Source: CBFDBF01 sp050304615 (GTDB lineage Bacteria; Pseudomonadota; Gammaproteobacteria; Chromatiales; Chromatiaceae). Taken from it: a stretch of 41,626 nt of DNA. Position numbers and translations under genes: made by a program. Positions 23,239 to 30,700 of the stretch are shown in pieces; position 1 is the stretch's first letter; every line of letters begins with the position of its first letter. The stretch is from NCBI GenBank assembly GCA_050304615.1, contig JBNLDW010000006.1:1-41626 (forward strand), written 5' to 3'. Below the pieces are notes generated by a model. It ran no database searches, had not been told where the DNA came from, and saw nothing but the letters and a program-made list of their open reading frames with translations.

Positions 23239-25257
23239 ATGGGAAGCGCAGGCACTGCACAGCAGTTCAATTTAGATATTGCCGGAAGTAAACGAGCCGC
23301 TAGCTTCGTTAGGTTTTTTAACTCCGGGAAGTTTAAACTCGCAAAGAGAGAGGCCTCTCGCCTGCTAAAGCAAAGACCAGGAGATGTCGAAGCCAGCTTC
23401 CTGATAGGTCTGTGCGAAGAGCAGATGGGTCACCTGCCAGTGGCGCTTGAATGGTACAGAAAGTCGATACAATCAAATCCTGATAATCGTGACCTCAAAC
23501 TCAAATTGGCAAGCCTGCTGGTTAGGACCGGTGCGCAGAGTGAAGCGGAAGAGATCTACCTGGAGTGCATCAAAGCAGACAAAGAGGACACAGCTGCCCT
23601 TTCTGCTCTGGCAGATCTCTATCATTTCAAAGGTGACCTAGCTAGTGAATTCGTCTATCTGCGTGGACTGAAGCAGCAAGACGCGCTGACCAAGAGTACC
23701 AGGGATCGAATAATCGATTGTTTGGCGCAAGAGCAATTTACTTTGGACTATCCTGGGCTGGAGGATGATCTATGTGACTTCCTCGATTACACCGATGTCG
23801 ACCTGCGCCGGATATCGTCGGTAGTAAGCCGTTGTCTGGAGAAGCGGTTCGGCCTGACAGAAGAGGACAAGAATCTGGAGCTAAGCGACCTGCTGCAGGA
23901 TAAGCTGTTTACCAAGGCGCTTACCAGTGTCCAGTTTACCACCCCCAAGACAGAGGAGCTTATAACCACCATCCGCTCCGCCCTGTTTAACGACATCGTC
24001 GCTCAACAGACCATTCCGCAGCAGTTGGTTCCGTTTATCGGCGCCATCGCCATGCACAACTATCTGAACGAATATGTCCATTACATATCGGAGCAGGAGA
24101 GGGAGATCCTGGGTGTCCTGACACAGCTCCTGGAGACCCAGGCAAAAGACGATAATTGGACACCGGCACAAAGCGAACTGATCCTGCTGATGCTGGCGAT
24201 GTATGGTCAACTCTACGACCTTCCCCAAAAAGATCTGCTGTTGAGCCATCCCATTGAAGAATGGCCGGAGTCATTAACAGACATAGCCAAGGCCACACTC
24301 TTCGGAATAGACCAGGAGATAAAGGCGGCTGAACAGATCCCCAGCCTCACACCGGTAGAGGACGAAACCTCCAAGGCGGTGCGCGCCCAATATGAGAGCA
24401 ACCCCTACCCACGCTGGGACAGGGTCCCGCACTTCCGGGCGGGAGCATATGGCGACTACATGGCCTCCAAGCTGCCGAACTACGCCCCACCAAAGGGTCT
24501 GCAACAGAAGAGTTTTTCAACCCTTATAGCCGGCTGTGGCACCGGCAAACAGCCAATTCAGTTTGCCCTTATTTTTCCTGGAAGCCGTATCATGGCGGTT
24601 GATATCAGTCGCCGTAGCCTCGCCTATGCACAGCAGAAGGCGGAGGAGTACGAGGTAGACAATATCTCATTCTTTCACGGGGACATCCTGAAACTTGATC
24701 AACTGAAAGAGCGCTTCGATGTCATACAGTGTGGTGGTGTGTTGCATCACCTGGCCGATCCACTGGAGGGGTGGGCCGTATTAAGAGATCTGCTCGTTCC
24801 AAACGGTGTGATGCAGATAGACCTCTATAGCCAGATTGCACGGCAGGATGTCACAAGACAGCGGGAGATGATCGCGCAACTTAAAATGGAATCGACAGCG
24901 GATAATATCCGCCGTTATAGACAGGCACTCATGACCAGAGAGCCAGATACCACCGTCGTCAGATCCTATGATTTTTACACCCTGAGCATGTGCCGCGACC
25001 TGCTGTTCCACTGCCAGGAGCACCAGTTCACCTGGCCGCAGATTCAGGAGTCGTGTGACCAGCTGGGTCTGGAATTTATCGGACTAAATGCGAAACAATC
25101 CGTCTACAATATCTATAAAAACGCCTTTCCGGATGACAAAGAGTGTAGAGACCTCGACAACTGGCACCAACTGGAGCTGCACTATCCCCGTACGTTTGGA
25201 GGTATGTACAGCTTCTGGTGCAAACGCAAGAACACAGTCACCAAGATAAAAAAATAG
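23239..25257 (+). CDS. TPR-repeat protein fused to a class I SAM methyltransferase
   Basis: A 672-residue soluble protein. Residues about 25-150 form three to four TPR repeats (for example ALEWYRKSIQSNPDNRDLKLKLASLL). A helical middle follows, then a methyltransferase domain (about 375-640). The domain begins YESNPYPRW (about 384) and has SAM motif I LIAGCGTGKQ (about 428-437), an acidic VDIS after strand 2 and the catalytic-region CGGVLHHL. The TPR part likely selects a protein partner or substrate; the substrate is unknown. AGGCATAC precedes the ATG. Its codon use and GC are near the core genes, yet it lies between two REP-like palindromes. Confidence 0.88.
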   Translation: MGSAGTAQQFNLDIAGSKRAASFVRFFNSGKFKLAKREASRLLKQRPGDVEASFLIGLCEEQMGHLPVALEWYRKSIQSNPDNRDLKLKLASLLVRTGAQSEAEEIYLECIKADKEDTAALSALADLYHFKGDLASEFVYLRGLKQQDALTKSTRDRIIDCLAQEQFTLDYPGLEDDLCDFLDYTDVDLRRISSVVSRCLEKRFGLTEEDKNLELSDLLQDKLFTKALTSVQFTTPKTEELITTIRSALFNDIVAQQTIPQQLVPFIGAIAMHNYLNEYVHYISEQEREILGVLTQLLETQAKDDNWTPAQSELILLMLAMYGQLYDLPQKDLLLSHPIEEWPESLTDIAKATLFGIDQEIKAAEQIPSLTPVEDETSKAVRAQYESNPYPRWDRVPHFRAGAYGDYMASKLPNYAPPKGLQQKSFSTLIAGCGTGKQPIQFALIFPGSRIMAVDISRRSLAYAQQKAEEYEVDNISFFHGDILKLDQLKERFDVIQCGGVLHHLADPLEGWAVLRDLLVPNGVMQIDLYSQIARQDVTRQREMIAQLKMESTADNIRRYRQALMTREPDTTVVRSYDFYTLSMCRDLLFHCQEHQFTWPQIQESCDQLGLEFIGLNAKQSVYNIYKNAFPDDKECRDLDNWHQLELHYPRTFGGMYSFWCKRKNTVTKIKK

Positions 25258-25259
25258 GA

Positions 25260-25346
25260 GGAAAAGGGGGCGTATTTATTTTTGATGAGGTAAATGGCAA
25301 CTCAGAAGCAGAAAATAAATGTGTCCACTTTTCTTACTGACCCCAC
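25260..25346. other. Gap with a half-copy of the GGGGTCAG repeat
   Basis: Between the TPR-methyltransferase and the small membrane protein, CTGACCCCACTTAT (25337-25350) matches the arm of the inverted repeat at 31454-31559 and reaches into the stop codon of the next minus-strand gene. It looks like a decayed member of the same repeat family. Confidence 0.45.
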
Positions 25347-25565
25347 TTATCTCCCATAAAACAAAGCATAAGCCACAAGCAGAACAATTAATAATATAAA
25401 AAGAAACAGAACAATAGGGCCAACGCTCTTGCCTGATTCTATCAGCCCTTTCTCATCATCTTTTTCAACAACTCTTGAATATATAGATTTTGTTCCCCAG
25501 AATATCCTGATAAAGGCATATAAAACAAACACAACCCACATGGAAATAATTAATAGTGTTTCCAT
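25347..25565 (-). CDS. Small two-helix membrane protein, unknown
   Basis: A 72-residue protein with hydrophobic helices at about 4-24 and 48-69 joined by a charged loop. GAGGAG eight to nine bases before the ATG supports real translation. Family not recognised. Its stop codon lies in a GGGGTCAG-type repeat, so the original C-terminus may have been replaced. Confidence 0.65.
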   Translation of the reverse strand: METLLIISMWVVFVLYAFIRIFWGTKSIYSRVVEKDDEKGLIESGKSVGPIVLFLFILLIVLLVAYALFYGR

Positions 25566-25636
25566 ATGTTATTTCTCCTCACACTCCATACATTCAACAC
25601 TACACTCGGCTGCATCATACGCAGTTATAACAGCGC

Positions 25637-25671
25637 CGTAGGGCGCAGTAACCGAAGGGTATTGCGCCGCA
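25637..25671. repeat. REP-like 35-bp palindromic element, copy 2
   Basis: GGCGCA at 25642-25647 pairs with TGCGCC at 25663-25668, and the intervening GTAACC / GGGTAT continues the stem around a GAA turn. It is the partner of 22985-23019. It lies in the 322-base gap ahead of the ORP-type operon. Confidence 0.65.
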
Positions 25672-25809
25672 GGAATCAAAATACAGAAAACCTAGTCAGA
25701 TAGCATTTGTTTCTATTATTAGAGAGCTAGTATATTAGCGTTAATTGTTCTCTAACCCCCCCAATCAATTAGTAACATATTGTTATTAAAGCTATTATCC
25801 CGCCAATAA

Positions 25810-25821
25810 GTGCATATGCAC
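25810..25821. promoter_or_regulatory. Operator 1, palindrome GTGCATATGCAC
   Basis: A perfect 12-bp palindrome just upstream of the -35 box of the ORP-type operon, identical to operator 2 with 46 bases between matching positions. Identical sites framing one promoter indicate a dimeric regulator that can loop or occlude it. The DUF134 protein ending the operon is the best candidate (inference). Confidence 0.75.
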
Positions 25822-25827
25822 AATTCC

Positions 25828-25855
25828 TTGACAGCCAGTGATAATCAATTATAAT
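25828..25855 (+). promoter_or_regulatory. Consensus sigma70 promoter of the ORP-type operon
   Basis: TTGACA at 25828-25833 and TATAAT at 25850-25855 with a 16-base spacer; both hexamers are perfect. Such a strong promoter needs control, which fits the operators on either side. The predicted start falls inside operator 2, about 25 bases before the first gene. Confidence 0.85.
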
Positions 25856-25867
25856 GTGCATATGCAC
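25856..25867. promoter_or_regulatory. Operator 2, palindrome GTGCATATGCAC
   Basis: Identical to operator 1; one more matching base on each side makes a 14-bp palindrome (25855-25868). It starts right after the -10 box and covers the predicted transcription start, a typical repressor position. Confidence 0.78.
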
Positions 25868-25887
25868 ATAACACTGGAGAAAAAGAG

Positions 25888-26232
25888 ATGCGTATAGCTG
25901 TACCAACTAATGACCGTGAGACGGTCGAAGCCCACTTCGGGCATTGTCGGGAATTTGCATTATTGGAGTGCGAGGGTACCGAGATCCGGAATACGGAGTT
26001 TGTTACCCCGCCACCCCACGCTCCCGGCGTTATTCCTGCGTTCATCGCCGAGCATAAGGCTAGTGTGATTATCTGCGGCGGCATGGGGCAGATGGCCGTA
26101 AATCTGTTCAAGAAGAACGATATTGAGGTCATCCTCGGGGCGCAGGGTTCCATTGTGGATAATCTCAATCGCTTCCTTGCGGGCGATCTGGCCTCCAGCG
26201 GAAGCGTTTGTGATCACCACCATCACTCATAA
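25888..26232 (+). CDS. NifX/MTH1175-family iron-molybdenum cofactor protein, ORP-like
   Basis: A 114-residue single-domain protein of the dinitrogenase FeMo-cofactor biosynthesis family (NifB-C/NifX/MTH1175). It has the AHFGHCREF string (16-24), GGMGQMA and a C-terminal VCDHHHHS metal-binding tail. The closest functional model is the orange protein (ORP) of Desulfovibrio, which holds a Mo-Cu sulfide cluster. Cys and His positions could bind metal here, but the metal is unknown. ACTGGAGAAAAAGAG supplies a ribosome binding site. First gene of a six-gene operon. Confidence 0.9.
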   Translation: MRIAVPTNDRETVEAHFGHCREFALLECEGTEIRNTEFVTPPPHAPGVIPAFIAEHKASVIICGGMGQMAVNLFKKNDIEVILGAQGSIVDNLNRFLAGDLASSGSVCDHHHHS

Positions 26233-26244
26233 GGAGTTATAGAT

Positions 26245-26454
26245 ATGAAAGGTAATCGCATGGGTCCAAGAGAACAAGGGCCGATGACAGGCAGAGGTAG
26301 GGGCTTTTGTAGAGGAAATGATCGCCCCGGATATGAGAATGAAGGTCGCGGATTTGGTCCTTGTGGCCAAGGCCATGCATTTGGAAGAGGTAGAGGGCGT
26401 GGCGCCGGACAAGGACTTAATAGGAGTCGTATCAGAAACGGAGATGCGCAATGA
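26245..26454 (+). CDS. DUF5320-type Gly/Arg-rich small protein
   Basis: A 69-residue protein, MKGNRMGPREQGPMTGRGRG..., with two Cys residues and many RG/GRG repeats. The GPMTGRGxGxC opening is typical of DUF5320 proteins found beside NifX/MTH1175 and MinD genes. AAGGAG precedes the start. It overlaps the next gene by the 4-base ATGA. Probably basic and disordered; function unknown. Confidence 0.82.
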   Translation: MKGNRMGPREQGPMTGRGRGFCRGNDRPGYENEGRGFGPCGQGHAFGRGRGRGAGQGLNRSRIRNGDAQ

Positions 26455-26810
26455 TTGTGGCTGTCTCGGTGACCGGGAATAAAATACCCGCGACCATAGA
26501 TAGTCGCTTCGGCAGGGCGCCTTGGTTTCTACTATACGATGTTGAGACCAGCGACGAATGCTTCATTCCGAATACTGCCGCAGAAGCGGGCACCGGCGCC
26601 GGTACCGGCGCCGTGCAGGTCCTCGCTGATATAGACGTAAATTGTGTCATCGGCGCCGAACCTGGTCCAAAGGCAGCCGACGCGCTAAAGGCGCTTGGTA
26701 TTGATGCCTTCAACCCTGGAACGATCTCCGATGCCGTTACGGCCATAGCAGCGTGGCGGGAGGGTAAGTTAGAACGTTACCAACGATCTAACGGACTCTA
26801 CCGCGCATAA
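26451..26810 (+). CDS. Second NifX/MTH1175-family cofactor-binding protein
   Basis: A 119-residue member of the same family as the first gene but divergent: IDSRFGRAPWFLLYD (16-30), GAGTGAVQVLADIDVNCVIGAEPGPKA, and no His-rich tail. Family members carry or deliver Fe/Mo-type metal clusters. Two different carriers in one operon suggests a heterodimer or a donor-acceptor pair (inference). Confidence 0.9.
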   Translation: MIVAVSVTGNKIPATIDSRFGRAPWFLLYDVETSDECFIPNTAAEAGTGAGTGAVQVLADIDVNCVIGAEPGPKAADALKALGIDAFNPGTISDAVTAIAAWREGKLERYQRSNGLYRA

Positions 26811-26823
26811 CTGAAGAAGTAGC

Positions 26824-27687
26824 ATGAAACTATGTATTGCCAGCGGCAAGGGTGGGACCGGGAAAACCACCCTCGCCGTTAATCTTACCCGGCTTACAGG
26901 CTCTACCCTGGTCGACTGTGATATCGAAGAGCCGAACAGCCATCTCTACTTTCCCGCTGGGACGGACAAGAGCGTCACAGTGGCTACTGAGTATCCGCTG
27001 ATTGATGATGACCGCTGCGACAATTGCGGAGAGTGCGCCAGGCGATGCGCCTTCGGGGCTCTGATTATCGGTAAAAAGGCCAGAAGCGTTGTACAAGAGC
27101 TCTGTCATGCCTGCGGTGCATGTGAGTTGGTCTGTACCAAGGGTGCCATTAGCTGGGGAAAACGTGCGACGGGGTTCATTCACGACCGGACGCAGACCGA
27201 TGGTTCAACTTTAACCTGGGGCGTTTTGAACACCGGTGAACATTCAGGCGTGCGGATCATAAAGCAACTCAGAGAACATGCCGATATTATCGCCTCTGGC
27301 ATGAATCAGATTATAGATGCACCGCCTGGAACCGGGTGCCATGCCGCTCACGCCTTGGCCGGATCTGATTACACCATTCTCGTGACCGAACAGACTCTGT
27401 TTGGACTGCATGATATGCGTCTAGCCATTGGTATGTTGCGCGAGATGGGTATTCCTTTTGGGGTTTTTATCAATAAAGACTCCTCTGATGTGGCCATTAT
27501 TGATGAGTATTGCGAACAGGAGGGGATAGCCATTATCGGCCGTCTACCCTTCAGTGCTGATTTTGCGAAATCCGGGGCGGATGGCGGCTTGTTGTCAGAT
27601 GCGTCTCAGTCAGCCAGACAGTCCATGGTTGCACTGCTTAATGCCATTAAGCGTGAAACCGGCACCGAACTAGAGTTGCTGTCATGA
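26824..27687 (+). CDS. MinD/ParA-type ATPase with two 4Fe-4S clusters (first)
   Basis: A 287-residue P-loop ATPase with the deviant Walker A GKGGTGKTT (8-16). A ferredoxin-like insert (about 60-105) has two CxxCxxCxxxC clusters, CDNCGECARRC and CHACGACELVC. It is the Mrp/MinD-ferredoxin type encoded with ORP in Desulfovibrio, thought to help assemble or transfer metal clusters using ATP. It ends in an ATGA overlap with its paralogue, suggesting a heterodimer made in equal amounts. Confidence 0.92.
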   Translation: MKLCIASGKGGTGKTTLAVNLTRLTGSTLVDCDIEEPNSHLYFPAGTDKSVTVATEYPLIDDDRCDNCGECARRCAFGALIIGKKARSVVQELCHACGACELVCTKGAISWGKRATGFIHDRTQTDGSTLTWGVLNTGEHSGVRIIKQLREHADIIASGMNQIIDAPPGTGCHAAHALAGSDYTILVTEQTLFGLHDMRLAIGMLREMGIPFGVFINKDSSDVAIIDEYCEQEGIAIIGRLPFSADFAKSGADGGLLSDASQSARQSMVALLNAIKRETGTELELLS

Positions 27688-28595
27688 AGGGTTATCGTGA
27701 GATCGTAGTGGTATCCGGTAAGGGCGGTACCGGTAAGACCAGTATCACTGCCTCTCTATTACCATTTTTGCCGCACAGCGTGGTTGCCGATTGCGATGTA
27801 GACGCACCGGATCTGCACATTCTGCTCCAACCGGTGTTGAGTTGCAGTCATGACTTTAGCGGCGGCAATAAGGCATCGCTTGACGCCGGTTTGTGTCTTG
27901 AATGCGGCATCTGTATCAACGTCTGCCGTTTTGATGCACTTAGTATGGGAACATGCGGTATCGAGGTTGCGACCGCCAACTGCGAAGGATGCGGGGCATG
28001 TATTGTCGCCTGCGAGTATATACGCAAAGATGAAGCAGCAATCACTCTCAAACCGGCGGTTACCGGGACGTTGTCCGAATCGCAGACCTCCTATGGAACC
28101 ATGATCCATGCCCAGCTTGTGCCTGGAGAAGAGGCCTCGGGCAAACTCATAGCTGCCGTACGCAACCGGGCTAAAGAGCGTGCCGAGGAGATAGATGCCC
28201 GTTATATCTTGATAGATGGGCCTCCCGGGATCGCCTGCAACGCCATCTCCGCATCCAGTGGGGTTGATCTGGCCTTGATCGTAACCGAGCCTGGGATAAG
28301 CGCCTATCATGACCTGCTGCGCCTGCTGGAGATCACTAAGTCGTTTAGGATTCCCACAGCAATTGTCATAAACAAGTCTTGCGGTGACGATGAGCATGAA
28401 CGCAAAATACGCAGCACGGCGGATGAGTTAGGTACACCTATATTGATGACCGTACCCCTCGACAGTCGTATACCGGCCAGCATCAACCGTCGAGAGATTC
28501 CCTCCCTGGGATGCCCCGAGCTCTTCGACAGCGTACAATGGGATGCTCTACTGAGATATTTACGCCATCCAGAGCATAACCAAGAGGAACATTGA
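27684..28595 (+). CDS. MinD/ParA-type ATPase with two 4Fe-4S clusters (second)
   Basis: A 303-residue paralogue of the preceding ATPase. Walker A is SGKGGTGKTS (about 11-20). The cluster motifs are CLECGICINVC and CEGCGACIVAC, and the switch region is DGPPGIAC. It lies between the first ATPase (4-base overlap) and the DUF134 gene (1-base gap), so the three are tightly coupled. Confidence 0.92.
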   Translation: MKGYREIVVVSGKGGTGKTSITASLLPFLPHSVVADCDVDAPDLHILLQPVLSCSHDFSGGNKASLDAGLCLECGICINVCRFDALSMGTCGIEVATANCEGCGACIVACEYIRKDEAAITLKPAVTGTLSESQTSYGTMIHAQLVPGEEASGKLIAAVRNRAKERAEEIDARYILIDGPPGIACNAISASSGVDLALIVTEPGISAYHDLLRLLEITKSFRIPTAIVINKSCGDDEHERKIRSTADELGTPILMTVPLDSRIPASINRREIPSLGCPELFDSVQWDALLRYLRHPEHNQEEH

Positions 28596-28596
28596 C

Positions 28597-28920
28597 ATGC
28601 CGGGTAGACGCAAGCGCCGCCACTGTCGTCATTTCAACGGAGGTCGCAACTTCAAACCCTCAGGAATTCCATCAAGCCAGCTCGAAAAGACCATACTCCA
28701 GCTGGACGAGCTGGAGTCGATGCGTCTGTGCGACTGGGATGGTAAAAGCCAGATAGAGGCCGCCGAGGCGATGGGGATTTCGCGCGGAACGGTGCAGCGG
28801 CTCTTGATTAGCGGAAGACGTAAAATTATGGATGTACTTCTGCATACCAAGGAACTGAGAATAGCCGTGACGGAAACAAAAGAGAAGGATATCGCGCAGG
28901 ACGTGGTAACTGATGAATAA
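28597..28920 (+). CDS. DUF134 helix-turn-helix protein, probable operon regulator
   Basis: A 107-residue basic protein: MPGRRKRRHCRHF (Cys/His-rich basic start), FKPSGIP, LDELESMRLCDWDG and the sigma-like helix-turn-helix QIEAAEAMGISRGTVQRLLISGRRKI (about 52-77). DUF134 members recur with NifX/MinD-ferredoxin genes. The position as last gene of the operon and the twin palindromes at the promoter point to autoregulation (inference). Its Cys and His residues could sense a metal. Confidence 0.88.
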   Translation: MPGRRKRRHCRHFNGGRNFKPSGIPSSQLEKTILQLDELESMRLCDWDGKSQIEAAEAMGISRGTVQRLLISGRRKIMDVLLHTKELRIAVTETKEKDIAQDVVTDE

Positions 28921-29006
28921 ATGCGTCCCCTTTTCCCAGTAAACTGTCCCCGGAATTCGCTCGGTTATTGCTTCCTACATTAAAGAGCTCTGACTCCTTA
29001 AGAGTT

Positions 29007-29237
29007 CTACATCTTCGCCTTGGCAAAAATCTCCGAAGGTTTGAGATTCAGGGCTGAAGCGATGCGGCGTATATTGAGGAGTGATATGTTTCTCTCGCCG
29101 CGCTCTATTGATCCCATATAGGTTCGATGCACCCCTACCAGATCGGCAAGGTTCTCTTGCGATAGCTCTTTGGCCTCTCGGTATTTGCGAATTTCTGCAC
29201 CGAGCCGTTTTTGGGCCTGTTCTTGTGATTCTTGCAT
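29007..29237 (-). CDS. XRE-family transcriptional regulator
   Basis: A 76-residue single-domain Cro/C1-type regulator: LGAEIRKYREAKELSQENLADLVGVHRTYMGSIERGERNISLLNIRRIASAL is a full helix-turn-helix domain. The frame is open for 24 more codons upstream, but ATG at 29237 (MQESQEQ) is preferred because the upstream part crosses the operator and promoter. No ribosome binding site precedes it and a CATAAT box lies only 6 bases upstream of the ATG, so the mRNA may be leaderless. Divergent from the CheY-like gene. Confidence 0.85.
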   Translation of the reverse strand: MQESQEQAQKRLGAEIRKYREAKELSQENLADLVGVHRTYMGSIERGERNISLLNIRRIASALNLKPSEIFAKAKM

Positions 29238-29247
29238 AGGTTCATTA

Positions 29248-29260
29248 TGTTCAGTGAACA
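29248..29260. promoter_or_regulatory. Operator TGTTCAGTGAACA of the XRE regulator
   Basis: A perfect 13-bp palindrome 11 bases upstream of the XRE start. On the minus strand it lies between a possible -35 (TAGACT) and -10 (CATAAT), the position for a repressor that shuts off its own promoter. Binding by the adjacent regulator is inference. Confidence 0.65.
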
Positions 29261-29377
29261 CTATGAGTCTACACACTAAAAGTAGCAATTCTCGCTGCAA
29301 TTGGTACAATGATACTTAAAGTCATCATGAGTGTGGGGTGACGATGAGCCAACATAACAATCGACAAGGAGCGTTGA

Positions 29378-29737
29378 ATGAATATCCTGATTGCTGAAGA
29401 CCAAAATGTTATTCGGATGGTGCTTGAGATGGCGATGCTGGAGTGGGGTTTTGACTACGACACAGCCTCTAACGGGCTTGAGGCGGTGAATCGTGCCAAG
29501 GCGAAGCCGGGGGAGTATGATCTCTGCATTATGGATGTCTCTATGCCGGTTATGGACGGTCTTGAGGCAACTCAGATAATCAGGGAGGAGGTCGGTTATT
29601 TCCCAATCCTGGGTTATTCCACAGATATTGCTATGCGAGAGCGGTGTATGGATGTTGGCATGGACGATTTTCTGCTTAAGCCGGCGTCGAAGGAGAAGTT
29701 GCTTGAGACTATCACTAACCTCACAGAGAGGAAGTAG
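29378..29737 (+). CDS. Stand-alone CheY-like response regulator
   Basis: A 119-residue receiver domain with no output domain. The acidic pocket is Glu7/Asp8, the phosphoacceptor is Asp53 (IMDVSMP), the switch is Ser81/Thr82 and the invariant Lys is Lys101 (LLKPA). It is a full-length, intact receiver. No histidine kinase lies nearby, so the partner is unknown. AAGGAGCGTTGA precedes the start. Confidence 0.9.
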   Translation: MNILIAEDQNVIRMVLEMAMLEWGFDYDTASNGLEAVNRAKAKPGEYDLCIMDVSMPVMDGLEATQIIREEVGYFPILGYSTDIAMRERCMDVGMDDFLLKPASKEKLLETITNLTERK

Positions 29738-29954
29738 CTGGAGTCACTTGGAGTTCTGTCAATAACTGTATGCAATTCTATGTTTGATAGTCTGGAAACG
29801 GCAAAAGGAGACATCCAGGCTGCTTTATCGAAACCAACTAATCTGTTAGCCTCAAAGAATAGTAGGGTATAACAACTGGGCAGGATGCACTCCCCGCAAA
29901 GGAATTCATCCTTAGCTTAATCTAAATGAGAGTTATTCCGCTGGCGGCATATTC

Positions 29955-30004
29955 CAATATTGGTGCCGGCGGTATAAGTCAATATACGTGCCGGCTGTAT
30001 AATC
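29955..30004. repeat. Two imperfect 25-bp tandem repeats
   Basis: CAATATTGGTGCCGGCGGTA and CAATATACGTGCCGGCTGTA begin successive units (29955 and 29980) that differ at about six positions; a partial third unit may precede them. The rest of the 378-base gap 29738-30115 holds no gene. The repeats end just before the integron cassette boundary at 30009/30010. Confidence 0.6.
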
Positions 30005-30009
30005 ACCTG

Positions 30010-30700
30010 TTAGGCAAGAGATAATACACGGTATCCTATTACTGTTTTTTGCTAATTACTCTGACAACGAACACGTGACCGGATCCACAAACAGAGGGAA
30101 ATTATAGGAGAATATATGGATATTTCTAATGCAAAAGAATTAATTGAACTGTTGGCTGTGCGTACAGAGGCTTGGAATACATTATGGGATGTTTATAAAG
30201 TTGTTGCTGCCGCTATTGTTGGTGTTGTCGCATCAGGAAAGATATTGAAAGAGCATCAAAGAATGGCATCAATTATTGCAATTGTCGGCTTTCTAGCTTT
30301 TTCCATAGGAAATTACATAGCTCTCGATGAAATGCGGAAACAGAGAGACGCTCTGGTAAATTACGTAATAAGCTACGTTGAAGCACAGAATAAAAAGGAA
30401 GATACGACGCTTTCTGAAAAGAAAGAAAACAATGAGATTATAAAGTTTGCAAAAGCCTCAATGCCTCCTTCGATTGAAAGACTACGGTTTTATCATTGGC
30501 TCTTAGATGTTTTTGTAGTTTTGTTGCTATTTTTCTTGCCGAAAATTCAAAAAGGTCCTGATAAGAGATCATCGATAAAAAATAATGCCTAACAATATCA
30601 CGCAGTGGAGCAACCTACATTCCACCATTTTTGTGGTTCGTCGCTTTGCTCCTTTATACCACAAAAATGGCTCTACTACGGCTGCCCACTGATGATGGCG
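30010..30700 (+). mobile_element. Integron-type gene cassette (691 bp)
   Basis: The segment starts with TTAGGC after a G (GTTAGGC, a GTTRRRY core at 30009-30015). It holds one gene (30116-30592) and ends with an attC whose left core GCCTAAC (30587-30593) is the exact complement of GTTAGGC, as required for a circularised cassette. The right core is G/TTAGAA at 30700/30701. No integrase gene is in the window, so this is an isolated cassette or an attC cluster without integrase. Confidence 0.7.
30116..30592 (+). CDS. Cassette-encoded membrane protein, unknown
   Basis: A 158-residue protein with three hydrophobic helices (about 24-42, 50-68 and 128-146) and a Lys/Glu-rich stretch between the second and third. 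Family not recognised. AGGAG lies 7 bases before the ATG. The stop codon lies inside the attC, the usual cassette layout. The lower GC and AT-rich codon use set it apart from the core genes. Confidence 0.75.
   Translation: MDISNAKELIELLAVRTEAWNTLWDVYKVVAAAIVGVVASGKILKEHQRMASIIAIVGFLAFSIGNYIALDEMRKQRDALVNYVISYVEAQNKKEDTTLSEKKENNEIIKFAKASMPPSIERLRFYHWLLDVFVVLLLFFLPKIQKGPDKRSSIKNNA

Noticed and set aside
22971..23270. Minus-strand 99-codon frame
   Set aside because: No ribosome binding site, no recognisable motif, and it spans a REP-like palindrome and the start of the next gene.
29941..30004. CRISPR array
   Set aside because: Only two imperfect 25-bp units with no spacers and no cas genes.
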